A stretch of DNA of 64,000 nt from positions 2,170,001-2,234,000 of the forward strand of contig NC_089441.1 in assembly GCF_026210795.1 (NCBI RefSeq), given 5' to 3'. How positions within the stretch are numbered: position 1 is the stretch's first letter; the number at the start of each line of letters is the position of its first letter. Both the position numbers and the translations under genes were made by a program. Positions 23,212 to 35,004 of this stretch are shown here, one piece after another. The notes beneath the pieces are model-generated. The model was not told the origin of the DNA. It worked only from the letters and a program-made list of their open reading frames with translations, and did no database searches. Source of the stretch: Rhizophagus irregularis. Lineage: Eukaryota; Glomeromycota; Glomeromycetes; Glomerales; Glomeraceae.

Positions 23212-23601
23212 ATGAAATCAATTCGATTTGTCCCATACACTATTGAAAAAAGCAAGAGAAAAGCCGGTGTATTTATATTTTACAGAAACGAGATGTTGAA
23301 AGAATACGGACCTATTAGAATTCAGATGACGGCTTTTAGTAAGATGATGTCAGAGAAGTGGAACGCTTTATCAGAAAACGAAAAGGAACTATGGCGCCAA
23401 AAGCATGCTTTAAGTCAATATCCAGCAGAACAAATCCCCATCGAAAACGAATATGAAGAACCCGCTCCCATCATTATAATTCAAAATCCATGTCAAATAT
23501 GTGGATACCTTACTACTACATTTCAATGGATTTGTAATTTATGTTTTTTAAATTATTTAAATAATTTATCAGCGGAGTATTATCAATATTACAATTTATA
23601 G
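23212..23601 (+). CDS. HMG-box (MATA-type) protein with C-terminal CxxC pair
   Basis: A clean single-exon frame of 129 residues from ATG 23212 to TAG. Residues about 16-68 form an HMG box of the MATA/SOX type: KRKAGVFIFYRNEMLKEYG, the helix AFSKMMSEKWNALSENEKEL and WRQK. Such boxes bend DNA and act in transcription; in fungi they include mating-type regulators, and Rhizophagus has a large family of them. After a Glu/Pro linker, residues 94-111 carry CQIC and CNLC ten residues apart, a possible zinc ribbon, followed by a Tyr/Asn-rich tail. A TA repeat and A-rich tract lie just upstream. No intron is needed. Whether this copy has a mating role cannot be told from sequence. Confidence 0.85.
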   Translation: MKSIRFVPYTIEKSKRKAGVFIFYRNEMLKEYGPIRIQMTAFSKMMSEKWNALSENEKELWRQKHALSQYPAEQIPIENEYEEPAPIIIIQNPCQICGYLTTTFQWICNLCFLNYLNNLSAEYYQYYNL

Positions 23602-24926
23602 ATAGTTTACTTTTCATTTTTTTTTATACTTATAAGATGAAATTTTTTTTTTATTAGATATCAATTTTTTTTTCTCTTCGCGTAAATTTGTATTAATAAG
23701 ATAAATATAGTTTAGTTACAACTTACAAATCGATTAATAAAATTTTTATTTATTACTTACTTAACGATACATAGATTTTTAGAATGTTCATCGTGATATA
23801 ACGATAATTTTGTTAATAATTAATGTGGCTGAAAGTGTCATGTGATAAAATAACCGGAAATAATCAATTGTGACATTGAATTGTTTTTTCTAACTCAAAT
23901 AATCTTAATTATATTTCATCATTACGTATTGGCTTCCATAATTAGTTAAAAGTTCTTCAATAGGAGTTACTTGATGAGATGATAATCCTTATCTATACTT
24001 AATCCATATATAACCAAGCAAGGAGCTAATGATTGAAAAGTTTCTGTAATACAAATATTGAAAGTTACATTGTAATACAAACGAATAAACATTGCACAAT
24101 TATAAAGCATTAATTATAAACGAGATAAAACTTCGAACCTAATTTTTTATGACATGACATGTATTACTTTTCAGTAACATTATTTTCCAAAACTTTATAT
24201 AAAATAAAGTGAATATTTTACATTATTTACGTTATAATCTTTAAATATAAAATTATTATATATATATTTTTGTTCCTTAAAGAAATTTTTCTGGATTTTT
24301 TTTTTAAAAAATAATCTTAAGTTCTAACTTTGCATGATATAAGACCCAAAATAGTTTAGAAAAAGCTTTAGCCACTGCTGATATATACCATTTTAAGTTA
24401 GTATTAAAATTATAATATACCTGATTTGCTGATTTTTGAGATCATTTCTTAATTCGGACATAATGGAAAGTAATATGTAACATTGATAGGTAATACAAAA
24501 TTTTTTCTTTTGTTTAAAAATTTTTACCTTTTATAGAAAAGATTATCTATTATCAATCAGTTTTTATATATATTTTATCATTTTCGTTTGTAACATATTA
24601 AACATTTTTAAATTTTTTTTATAAATTATTATTTGAAATAATAAAATTTTATAACCTTTATTATTAAATAAGTTATAGGATTAGTCTTGAACTGGCGGAA
24701 TTTCAATTATTTGAAAGGAAAAAAGTTCTTTATTATAGAAATAGGTTTCTGAATAATGAAATGGTTTTAAACTTTGTTTAGAAAAAACGAAATTGGATGT
24801 GAAATTTTGTCTTCAGTTATTACTCATTAGGCTGCCTGAATATTAAGTAGCTACCCCATTTTTTGCTGACGTTGAGCAGTGCGCCAGTGCCATGTGGTGT
24901 GGTTACATCCTGTTTTCTATTTCAGC
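23602..24926. other. Intergenic, no gene seen
   Basis: AT-rich with T runs; no defensible exon on either strand. Confidence 0.45.
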
Positions 24927-25015
24927 GCATGGACAGTTGAGATAAATAAAATATTGATGTTCAATGCATGGACAATTGAGGTAAATAAAAAAAAATATTG
25001 AAGTTGATGTTCATG
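24927..25015. repeat. Two-copy tandem repeat (~40-50 bp unit)
   Basis: GCATGGACAGTTGAGATAAA at 24927 is repeated as GCATGGACAATTGAGGTAAA at 24966; both are followed by TAAAATATTGA and GATGTTCA. The second copy is longer by an A run. Confidence 0.7.
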
Positions 25016-26135
25016 ACGACATAATAATTTTATTCCTTATTTGATCTTAGTGAAGCTGAAGAGGTAACATGAGTTGCGATGTTATAGTGTTATATCATTA
25101 GGACACGTAATTTTAGACGAGTCGACTGACGGACCCTCCGTAAGTTTAACCGTATATTTTATACGTTTATAAACCGTTAGGATTGGGTAATATGGACGCC
25201 TGTTTATGTTAGTGAGTGAATATAAAATTTAATTTAAAATATTTTATATATCAAATTAATTTTTTTTAAGGATCTTTTAATAATATATATCTCACCTTAA
25301 GATACTGAACCATGGACCTTAAGTAATACTTTTTCGCGGTTATAACCACTACGATATTCAAGTTTTGATTCAAAACGTATGTTTTTTTGACTTATAAGTT
25401 GAGTGGATTGAATGTGTATTAAAAAAAAAATCAAATATCAATTATATCATTGAACGCTCGTGGAAGTTCCTTAAAATTCCGTTATACGAATTGTTACAAA
25501 CGGTTTCCAATGGACGTACATGTAAATTAACCGTTAATGGACAAATCTAATTGGACATTTACGTCAATTTTAAGTAAATTTTGGAATTTTGACCAGGGAT
25601 GATCTCTTGGAAATTTGGTGATGCAGGACATTGCAGGTTGATTACACTTTACTAATTCCATCGGTAGAATTAGTCAATTAGTATTAATCTTTATTTATAA
25701 ATATAGAGGAGAGATTTTAGTTTAGTTAAAAAAAAAAGAAAGAAAATTTATTATGTATTGGCTTTAACCGTTTTTAGAATTATCTTTAGACAATTTATTT
25801 TTTATCAACAATCTAACCATCATATCAATTTTCATACCAAAAATTCTAATCATGAAAGATCGTATATATATTAATAAATTTTTATATGATTTAATGCACC
25901 TCAATGCAATCATATTCATTACTAAAATACAGTATGAAAAATTTTCCATAGTTGTAACACATATTTTATAGTAAAAATTAAATTCGGATAACTAATTCTT
26001 CACTTCATCAATAAGAATCACATTTAAAGGTCTTTCGGATGAATTCTTTATTCAATAAAATTACTCGTAGTTATAATAACTGAACGAAATTTGTCGTGTT
26101 TATATTAATGTCTTCACTATATTTTCGTTCGTCCA
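25016..26135. other. Intergenic with one possible micro-exon
   Basis: A 23-nt segment (ACGAGTCGACTGACGGACCC) between a TTTTAG acceptor and a GTAAGT donor near 25115-25138 looks like a small exon, but neighbouring exons cannot be fixed. Otherwise AT-rich without frames. Confidence 0.3.
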
Positions 26136-26334
26136 CCCTATAAAAAATTTTTATCCGAATATTTCCATTATTTCTCCGTATCTTCCGTAAAAATTCCGTG
26201 AAAATGATACATTCACGGATATCCGTGTTAACGAGATGAAAATTTCCATGATTTGAGGTTATTAATTCCATGAAAATGATACATTCACGGAAAAAGCATG
26301 GAAAGATAAAACACGGAACAGATTTTTTACAGGG
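26136..26334. mobile_element. 199-bp MITE of the CCCTATAAAAAATTT family
   Basis: The left end CCCTATAAAAAATTTTTATC and the reverse of the right end (CCCTGTAAAAAATCTGTTCC) are imperfect inverted repeats. CCA flanks both sides as a 3-bp target duplication. Words such as ATTCACGGA and TCCGTGAA recur inside, making a fold-back. Related elements lie at 30644, 30866, 31085 and 48285. Confidence 0.7.
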
Positions 26335-26381
26335 CCAAACTGTCTACGGCTCATACTACTAAGAATAGAATAAAATGACCA

Positions 26382-26552
26382 TCACTCCATCAGTTTATAC
26401 GAGGCATAAAGTGTCAGGAATAAATTAACCTTACTGTCGATGATCTTTGCAACATAGGATAAAGGAAGAGGTGCACATTCGTCTGTTGGTTCTAGAAATT
26501 CGTTAAGGGATAATTTAATGATTTTAAAAAATATATTCCTTTCTTCGATCAT
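26382..26552 (-). CDS. Short ORF, 56 aa, unknown
   Basis: ATG at 26552 to TGA at 26382. It encodes a plausible globular fragment (LSLNEFLEPTDECAPLPLSY, VAKIID) with higher GC than its surroundings, ending in a hydrophobic helix. There are stops just upstream of the ATG. It could be a remnant of a longer gene; the last 20 residues may lie past a donor (AAG/GTTAAT near 26425). No family recognised. Confidence 0.3.
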   Translation of the reverse strand: MIEERNIFFKIIKLSLNEFLEPTDECAPLPLSYVAKIIDSKVNLFLTLYASYKLME

Positions 26553-26734
26553 TTTTACTGATGGAACCCATTAATTCTACAGATTAAGACATTTGTAAAT
26601 TCACGATGCCTAATTAATTCCTCGGAAATTTTATACAAAAAAGATAGTCGATATTTGCAGTTGTTTCAAATTGTCACAAACCAAGTAATCAGTTTAGGCT
26701 CGTTATGGTCGTATCAAGTTTACTTTCGAAATGA

Positions 26735-27065
26735 AAGACCGGAATACACAACTTCGACTTCCTGAACCTAAAAAAAAAAGATAATCAAAACGTTAGTAAC
26801 GTTTCGCTAAAAATAAAAAAATAAATAAAAAAAAAACAAAAAAAAATAAAGAATAAAAAAAAATCGAAGTTTACCTTCGAAATTGAGTTCTTCGGCTTCC
26901 TGGACCTACAAAAAAAAGATAAAACGAACGTTAGTTACTTTCGAAATCGAGTCCGCCAAAAAAAAAATAATAAAAAAAATAAAATAAAGAAGTTGGTTCT
27001 AATCCTGTTTCCTCTAAAGAACCTGATGAATAATCCAGAAGCATTTTTTCCACATCTCTTTGGCC
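26735..27065 (-). pseudogene. Duplicated micro-exons of an unknown gene
   Basis: On the minus strand a coding-like segment (GQRDVEKMLLDYSSGSLEET, near 27060-26995) is followed by short exon-like blocks, each preceded by a T-run acceptor: GTCCAGGAAGCCGAAGAACT at about 26907 and GTTCAGGAAGTCGAAGTTGT at about 26768, each ending in a TTTCGAA word with GTAAAC/GTAACT. The blocks look like a tandemly copied exon with its introns. Reading frames across them cannot be fixed. Confidence 0.3.
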
Positions 27066-28742
27066 GTTCTGCATCAGTTATTAAGATCGTCTGATTAGTT
27101 TGATTAAATTTATTAAATTGTCCGATAAAGATTATACATCCCATTAAGAATTAATAATAATATTTTTCACAAGAAAAAAGTTTATTCCCTTTCCTACGGA
27201 AAAAAATCGCCCAATTGAATTGTTCTGTAATCAACCGTTCTAAAGAAAAACAAATACGGTAATGATAAATTTTTAAATTAAGACTTACATAAAAATCGTC
27301 TAACTGAAAATTATTTTTTAAGGAAACATGTAGTTATACTAAACATCATTAGAATCGAGAGTTTGGCGAAAATTCGGGATAGAGATGGATTTAACATCAA
27401 GGAACTGGAATTCATCAAATTTTTATTGCGCATATTCCACGTTCTCAACGCTCCAAGTAATGTCAATAATATGACTTTAACATTAAATTTATGCAAAATC
27501 CGCGGTAATTAAAATCACCTAACATTAGGTCAAAATAATATATTATTAATAAGTGCAATTATGACTTCGATATATTAACTGAAGTGTTTCATTACTAACT
27601 GGACAATGTCCAACGGAAGCGTACATGAGTGAATTCCACATATATCCTAATTCGTTGTTTGCGTACGTTACTTCCTATGTGATTTTGAAAGAATATTTTT
27701 AAAATAAATTATAAAAATTCAACGAGTTACGACCTGACTATAAATTATAAAAGAGTTGGTAAAAAAGTTCTCAAAATGAACTTCATACCATGTTAAAAAG
27801 AGAAAAATTACATTAAATAGAAAAGAGAATTAATACTAGATTACCTGAAAAAAATAATCAATTATATAAATTATATAAAATTATGAAAAAAATTATATAG
27901 TAATATTTTTGAAAAATGTCAAAATATATAAAACACACCGTTTTGTTTCATCAAATCGCTGCGCCACAGAGATTGAAATTTGTGTCCAAAATCCAAAATT
28001 TAAGATTTTTTTTGATTTATAAAATTGGAAAATCGAATATTAGAATCTGAGAATTCATTGTATTTTGATTATTTGTTCCCATTTTTTTTTTTTTTTTTTA
28101 AAAAAAAAATCGATCCCATCATAGTTAAAATGTTATGTTATATGCGTTCATGACGTTCTATCTTTGGTTATATTTATTGGGGATAAAATGTTCAACAATG
28201 ATCAGATATTTTGATAACTTTTTTAAGCAAAATAAAAAGGAATAATTTACCTAAATTTGTTCACATTGATGATTTTTTTTTCTTTGATGAGGCATCTGAC
28301 CTGGTGACTTGAATTTTTTTTTTAAAAAAAAAAAATTTAAATTTTATCTGTGCAGTTAAAAACGCCATATGCATGAAAACTTCTGATATATAAATTTTAT
28401 TTATTTTTTTTTATAATAAAGAATAAAAAAAAATATTATTAGTAATCTGAATAATTTTTATTATTTGGAATCTGCTAGAATCAAAAAAAAAAATTCTCAT
28501 AACATCTTTATTTGTTTGTTACAAAAATTTATAAAATCATGAGAAAGATATTTTTATCATGTTTCACATATGCTTTTATATCATTATGATTTATAATTCA
28601 TCGTTATAAAAGTATAAAAAAAACAATTTTTTTTATCCGAATTTTTATTCCTTTTACAGAATTTCATTACCTGAAAAAATTGTCATTTAAATATGCATTT
28701 GATGATCCTATTGTTCTTACATTTTCAATTAATCCTTTTTAG
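27066..28742. other. Gene-poor AT-rich DNA
   Basis: No supported exon. Long T-run/A-run blocks occur at about 28083-28110 and 28312-28335, like those at 21600-21800. Confidence 0.4.
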
Positions 28743-28859
28743 AAGTCCGGAACAAACTTATGGACGCTCTTTACCATCGCTTGTTAAAACGCGAAAAAGG
28801 AAATTTCATACACGTGACTTTTGGCCGGCATTATGCAAATATTTAGCAGATCACGTAGG
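28743..28859 (+). CDS. Isolated internal exon, basic protein
   Basis: A TTTTTAG acceptor and a GTAG/GTAAAT donor bound a 117-nt block open in one frame, encoding SPEQTYGRSLPSLVKTRKRK followed by FHTRDFWPALCKYLADHV. GC content is clearly above its flanks. No upstream or downstream exon could be joined; a large MULE insertion lies 1.2 kb further on and may have split the gene. Family unknown. Confidence 0.4.
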
Positions 28860-30085
28860 TAAATTTTGTTGATAATGCTGGTGTACCACTCTGTATATTG
28901 CCAAGATCTACAAGAAAAAAATAAAGTTCAAATGATAAGCAAATGTGTGTCACAGAAATATATTATTACATTTTACTTTATTTTATTTTTTTAATTTTTA
29001 TTTATTTTGTTTTTTTTTCTAAGATAATCAAAAAAATTTATGGCATATTCAAACCCACAGCTGCAGAACGCATTCAAAATCAATACTGCATACAATAAGT
29101 TATATAAGTTATATAATTTTGGAATAGTAAAAAATTCTACAAAGAGATAAAGTTAATTGATAATCAATTTAATTAATGAAATTTATAATCGGATAAGAGT
29201 TTTCTAAAAAGATTTCTTAGTATTGGCGTTTCAATGACTTTATTAAAGGTATAATTAATGATGTAATCTGCGATTAGTATTGATTAAACAGATTTTACTG
29301 ATGAGAACATGAGATATCGCAGTTTTTTTTTTCATATATAAATGGTCGAAATTTTTTCTTCAAAAAAGTTAAAAACATATGATAATAAAATAAGCAATAA
29401 TTAAGTTTATTAAATATGAGAAAAATTTTATAAGCATACAATCTCCATCTATGAATTTCCTCAACTTTTTACGTCCAATATTTCAAACTTTGAGATCCGG
29501 ACGTCGTAGTCGTCGTATCAGAATAACAGAGGTTTAATTTCCTCAATCTTGCTCACGTGAATATAAAAAGTTTTTTTGTGAGTTTTATTAATATTTTGGT
29601 CTTTAAAGGTTATTAAAACCAATATACTGACTTGTTTGTAATTCTAAAGTTCTTCCTAGTAAACTCGGTGGAATAAAGAGCTTAAAGGACTTGACTATTG
29701 ACTGTTTACTCTGAAATTTTATCAGTGTATTCTTCATGGTCGAATATAACTATCATAGACCATATATGTATACTATTATTGTATGCACCGTACAAAAAAT
29801 GAGATCAGTTTCCGATATGCTCGTCATATCGAATGCCAATGCTATAGTGCCAATAGTGGTGCCGCAAGTATCGCAAATATGGAATATTTTTTTTTAAGAA
29901 TTTTATTTATTTATGTATTTTCTTTTTTATGCCTTTTATGAATTTAAAAATAAACGTTTATTACGTTACTTGTTTTTTATGTTTTTTAACATTTATATAA
30001 TAAATAAATAAATTATGAGGTTACGTAATAAATTTCTGTATAATGCAAAAATTTAGGTTCATATTTATTTTTTTCATTGTCGGAC
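28860..30085. other. Intergenic with short ORFs only
   Basis: Two short plus-strand frames start with ATG: 29040-29150 (36 aa) and 29451-29537 (28 aa, Arg-rich: QTLRSGRRSRRIRITEV). Neither has other support. The rest is AT-rich. Confidence 0.3.
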
Positions 30086-30643
30086 CGATTTCCGACATCC
30101 ATTTTCCAGACGTAACCTTTTCCTGATGATAATGATTTTCCCGCAGATGATAAATATCCCGAAAGACAAAATTCCGAAATAACATTTTCCTGAAATCAAA
30201 TTACGAAAAAAAAATACTTGATTTAACTGTGAAAAAAATGAAAATAAAAATAAAATTACTTGAAAATTTTTTTTTGATATATAAATAATTAATAAAAAAA
30301 AAAATTAAATTTTATGCTTTTTGCGTAATATTTTTCTTAAAATTTTTTTTTATTAAATAAATGAAAGAATGATTTTATTGTTTTATTTTATCACGTAATT
30401 TATCTTATTGAGACTATCATTAAAATATCTTTAATGCTTTTTTATACATAGCATAATTAAAACACTCAAATTAAACAAATTAAACAGGCGAAAGGAATCA
30501 TATTTACTATAAATTTAATAAAGTATTACAAGTAAAAACTTACAAATTGAAAAAAAATTAAAGAGAAATAGTATGCGCATAATCTAAAAGGAAATAATCA
30601 TCACAACTATTGAAAATGCGATTTTCAGGTATTGTCACGAAGA

Positions 30644-30750
30644 CTATAAAAAATTTTTCGGAAAAATGATCACGTGTCTGAGTTTCCTGGGAATAAAAAA
30701 TTAGAAAAATGATCATTTATCGGAGTTTTTCCAGAATTTTTTTTATAAGG
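30644..30750. mobile_element. MITE copy 1 in the MULE array
   Basis: Begins CTATAAAAAATTTTTCGGAA and ends with the inverted counterpart TTCCAGAATTTTTTTTATAA. Both arms contain ATGATCA. About 107 bp; the terminal CCC has been lost on the left. Confidence 0.6.
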
Positions 30751-30865
30751 TAGAACGTTTTCGATTTGTAGTTTTGTTTGGCACTACTCCTTGCGCATTT
30801 CATCAATGATAGAATACAAAATGATCTCCCAATTACAGTACTCCACCGTTGGTGCCACCCTTCAA

Positions 30866-30972
30866 CCCTAATAAAAATTTTTTTTGGAAAAATGATCACG
30901 TCTGAGTTTCTTCGGAATAAAAACTAGAAAAATGATCATTTATCGGAGTTTTTCCAGAATTTTTTTATAGGG
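30866..30972. mobile_element. MITE copy 2 in the MULE array
   Basis: Starts CCCTAATAAAAATTTTTTTT and ends AGAATTTTTTTATAGGG; 107 bp, the same length as the element at 48285-48391. Confidence 0.7.
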
Positions 30973-31084
30973 ACTGAATGTTTTCGATTTGCAGTTCTGT
31001 TTGGCAATGCTTCCTTGCGCATTTCATCAATGATAGAATACAGTCCCCCAATTACAGTACTCCACCGTTGGTGCCACCCTTCAA

Positions 31085-31193
31085 CCCTAATAAAAAATTT
31101 TTTGGAAAAAATGATCACATGTCTGAGTTTCTTCGGAATAAAAACTAGAAAAATGATCATTTATCAGAGTTTTTCCAGAATTTTTTTATAGGG
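31085..31193. mobile_element. MITE copy 3 in the MULE array
   Basis: Starts CCCTAATAAAAAATTTTTTG and ends CAGAATTTTTTTATAGGG; 109 bp. Close in sequence to copy 2, so it was probably copied as part of the tandem unit rather than inserted again. Confidence 0.7.
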
Positions 31194-31299
31194 AGAATGT
31201 TTTCAATTTGTAGTTCTGTTTGTCTGTTTGGTAATGCTTCCTTATGCATTTCGTCAATGATAGAATACAGTCTCTCAATTACAGTACTCCACCGTTGGT

Positions 31300-31888
31300 G
31301 CCACCCTTCGACCATGATATTATTTTGAGTTCTGGGATATTCATTTTCAATAAGTTCATATACTGACCAGAGTTCTGGTGGAAATTGTGTGGATTCCGAA
31401 TAACAGTTCCACTTCTAGGCATCTGGCGCCTAATTTTACCATGAACGTACTAGTTTTCCTCAAAGTATTGGACAAGTTGAGTTGCATTTGAAGCCATTAG
31501 AGGTTTAATTTGATCAAATGCATGTGAAAATCTCAGAGGCATATTTATATTTCTAACACGTGATATTTGTCTGCGCAATGCTTCACGGTTTGGCATATAG
31601 GAATAAGATTCTTGAAGCATGTTAATTACAGCATTTTGTATTATTTGAGACCTTTACCATATTAACTTTTCTAGTTACATCTACTCTATTTGCTTCTAGC
31701 GCATGATTACGTTCACTGGATTTTGCCAATATATCCAGAATTGTTACAGCTCTTCCGTTACATTTTAGTTTTTTTCTATATTTACAACACCAATAATGTT
31801 TCTCGTTGCGATTTCTGTCTTTTACTAATACAATAATCTTTGGATTACTTTGCGTAGAATTAACTAAGTCACAAACTACACGGTTCAT
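31300..31888 (-). pseudogene. FLYWCH finger / MULE transposase remnant
   Basis: From ATG 31888: a FLYWCH-type finger with HYWCCKYRKKLKCNGRAVT and a later NHALEA (the C, C, H, H pattern of FLYWCH), then ESYSYMPNREALRRQISRVR and following. A stop follows QYFEEN. The frame picks up elsewhere as ELWSVYELIENEYPRTQNN and VEGWHQRWSTVI, which match the end of FLYWCH-MULE transposases. The central DDE domain of several hundred residues is absent. FLYWCH domains serve DNA or protein binding by the transposase. Confidence 0.65.
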
Positions 31889-32593
31889 TTTGGTTTTAAA
31901 TAAAAAATAGACAAATGTAGTCCTCCAAAAAATTTGTGAAATCAAAAAGAGGATTAAAAAAAGATCAAATAACAAAAACCAATTAAAATTTTTCGTTATA
32001 CTCCTTTTTTTTTAAACAATTCTTAAGTTGAAAGATTGTCATTATTGCCGTTCCTGAAATCTAAGCCCTATGCTGATCATGAATTATTCTTGATCGATGT
32101 TACTAATAAAGAAATTCTTTATGGAATTTTACGGCTAAAAGTTCCATGAAATTTTATTACAAATTATTTTAAGGTTTAGGAATATCATCAAATTTATTTA
32201 TCAATTTGAAATATTGTAAATGAAATTAATAACATTAACGAGATTTTAATTTATATTTAAAAAGTATTAAATATTAATAATAAATGGTCAACAATTACTA
32301 CTTTCTAAATAGAAGATTATTTTTGCCGAGTTTATTTTGTATATCTATTAGTTGTAAAGAATTTGTATAGTTATATAAAACAATTTAAAATTTGCGATTT
32401 ATAGTATTATTGTTAAATACTATATACCCAACCAAAGTTACATTTTTTCGTTTTGAGAGTTTAATTACTTTGTAATATATAGAGAGGTATTATTTGAGAA
32501 CACTATGACGGTTGTGTGGTGATAACTGTTACGGTAAAAGAAATCTGGAAATGGGAAAAGGTTACGTCGAGAAAAATGGATGTCGAGAAATCG

Positions 32594-33192
32594 TGATTTT
32601 ATTGATAAAAAAATATTAGTCTTCTACAATTAAATATTGTAAAAACAAATCGGTACAATTCGTAGCCGATAAAAATTTTTTTTTTTATTAATTTTTTTTA
32701 TTAAGTTACAATTTCATTAAAAGTAATATACAATACAAAACCATATACAAAAAATTACAAATAAAAAAAGAAAAACCGACGCCCTGCACTACCGTAAGTG
32801 ATCAATTACTCATATGGTTATGATACCCGATTTCACGGTCACAATTTATTTGCTGATCTTTTAATTATTTTTAAATACCTAAGCGCAAGTGCGCAACTGG
32901 CTAAAATGATTTTCCGTTTGCCGAACAGTTCTCTTGGTAGAAACAATTTCGTATTTTAAAATTAACAAAATTAACTTTTTAAGGAATTATTCTGAAGAAT
33001 GATCAATTATTATTGAATATTCTGGAAATATTCTTGAAGTTGAAGCCGGCTCTAGTGCTAAAATCATTTAATATACTAAGATACCCTAACGTAATGTTTC
33101 ACATTTAATATTCTGATAAAAAAATGATGCTTTATTAATTATTTTAATTCTTTTCTTGGTGTTGTAATTATTGATAAATCATTATATATTAG
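32594..33192. other. Intergenic, nothing recognised
   Basis: AT-rich stretch between the MULE and the lectin-like exons; T run at 32680-32700. Confidence 0.4.
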
Positions 33193-33869
33193 GTTGGTGC
33201 ACAACTCTGGTTTTTTGATGGTAACTTTATTGTCAATAGAAAATCTGGTCCCGTGATCGACGTTTACGAGGGTAAAGCAATAATTTAATTAATCAAATTC
33301 GATTTCTAAAATTTTCTAATTCTAAATCCCATTTTTCTTTTTTTAAATTAAGAAAAAAACCAAAATGGTAGTAAATATCATTCATCAGTTTTATAACTCG
33401 CCTTATCCAATATTTTAATTCCTGTTCATTTACATTTGGAACGACTAAATAAAAAAAAATTAGAATACTTAATCCCTTGAGTAAAAGCCTTGTTATTTTT
33501 TGCGTATTTTCGACATTAGATAATCTAAATGTTATGTTAGTTGAGGTCATTTTATAAATTAACTTATCTAGCCATATAGAAAACTTTAGGTGCACTAATT
33601 ATTTTTTGAAGTTTACGTTCGAAATTCCTTTAAAGTCTTCAAGTTTTTGATAATACAAAACTTTTATAATTTACGATTCTTTTTCATAATTTTTAATCCA
33701 ATTTCGAATAATTAAATAACTTTAATTTATAAAATTTTTCTTGCGAATTTAATATATTCCAGTTATCACAGCACCATGTCCATCTACTGTATATTTTAAT
33801 GAGACTCCCGAAGATCGTCTCGCTCGACAATCACCTTACCGACAGGATCATTTCATCACAGGGTTATAA
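33193..33869 (+). pseudogene. Partial gene, ricin-B-lectin-like exon plus terminal exon
   Basis: Exon 33193-33271 lies between an ATATTAG acceptor and a GAG-G/GTAAAG donor and encodes GAQLWFFDGNFIVNRKSGPV followed by IDVYE. The QLWFFDGNFIVN pattern matches the repeats of ricin-type beta-trefoil domains, which often bind sugars. A 491-nt intron leads in phase to exon 33763-33869 (TVYFNETPEDRLARQSPYRQ) ending at TAA. The start of the gene is not visible in the 600 bp between it and the MULE, so the insertion may have removed it. A 100-codon minus-strand frame lies inside the intron and has no other support. I infer a truncated lectin-like gene. Confidence 0.4.
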
Positions 33870-35004
33870 ATGCTATATAAATAACATTTTCTAATAAAAA
33901 GATTATTAATTTTTTATTACTCGATATTATTTCATGATAAACACTAAATACAATTATTTAATTAATTTAATTATAACGTATAATTTCATATTACATATGG
34001 TGTGGATAAAGAATGATCTTTAAATTACAGTAAAGAAATAAAATTCAGGTGAAATGATTTTCGGCGAACTCTCGTCGGTAAGTTGACTATTGGTGAAATA
34101 ATAGGACCCCGAGCAATATACTTACAGCTCTCCGCAAGGTTTAAATAAGCAAATTCAACATGTGATCTTTATAAAAATTTTTTAGTACGAAAAATCACAA
34201 TAATAATAATATACGTTGATAATTTTCATTTTATCAATTACTTCGCGATATACATTTTAATATTTCATCATTTTTTCAATAATGTCATCCCAATCAAAAT
34301 ATTCATCTTCCCTATTAGCTTTATATATTACCGTCAATTAAAACTTTTGTTTCTGAAATATAATAAATGTTACGATTTATATAGTTGACGATGATCTCAT
34401 TAAGAATTTTCATAATTAAATATTGCCCAATTTATCCAAAAAATAATCGTAACATATGACTTATTGAAAATCCCGTCAAAATTAAGCAAATAAAAAATAT
34501 GACATTAGCAGCACTGCGTATACTCCCTGCAATATTTATTGTCCACATAATATCCCAGGGTACTAGTATCAACCTAACCTTTCTTAAGCAAGATATCTTT
34601 TCTCTAACTTAAGACAATCGTATTCTATGAATGAGTAGCAGCAGATCATTTTTGTGACAGTATAACAAACATTCTAATTGTTATATACTTAATTCAACAT
34701 AAGTTACGTAATATGATTATTATAAAATTTTAAATAATATAATTACTCAAATGCTTAAAACTAGGAAATCATGAGCAAAATTCAATGACTAAATGACGAA
34801 ATAATGTACGCTTTATTAACGGGATACAATTTAGTGTACGATCATGAGCTCGCGCGCGTCAGATGCTGATCGACATAATGAGTTCCCATTATAGACTTCT
34901 TTTTTTTTTAGTTTCGGAAAAACCTAAATTAGTTTAGTTTGCTAAGCCTATTACTTATTAAAGCTAGCCTATTTCTTATGTTAGATATTTACAATGAAAT
35001 GGAT
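33870..35004. other. Intergenic upstream of the F-box array
   Basis: No exon supported. GAGCTCGCGCGCG near 34847 is an unusual CG-rich island in AT-rich DNA. Confidence 0.4.

Larger units (their letters stand above)
30751..31330 (-). repeat. Three tandem copies of transposase C-terminus plus MITE
   Basis: The block encoding EGWHQRWSTVI, followed by LYSIIDEMRKEALPNR-like sequence, occurs three times: its CTCCACCGTTGG word starts at 30841, 31060 and 31287, so the period is 219-227 bp. Each block is followed by a MITE. The third copy (highest coordinates) is joined to the rest of the transposase (SVYELIENEYPRTQNN), so the other two are duplicates that spread outward. Confidence 0.75.
30086..32593 (-). 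mobile_element. Internally deleted MULE DNA transposon (FLYWCH type)
   Basis: Left terminal repeat 30086-30123 and right terminal repeat 32593-32554 share CGATTTC(T)CGACATCC, ATTTT and GACGTAACCTTTTCC in opposite orientation. Between them, on the minus strand, lie a FLYWCH zinc-finger N-terminus and the C-terminal end of a Mutator-like transposase; the DDE catalytic core is missing, so it cannot move itself. The 3' part exists in three tandem copies alternating with MITEs. Exact ends and target duplication are not clear. Confidence 0.7.

Noticed and set aside
33293-33595. 100-codon minus-strand frame
   Set aside because: Lies within the inferred 491-nt intron of the plus-strand lectin-like gene and has no recognisable motif; kept out for lack of support.
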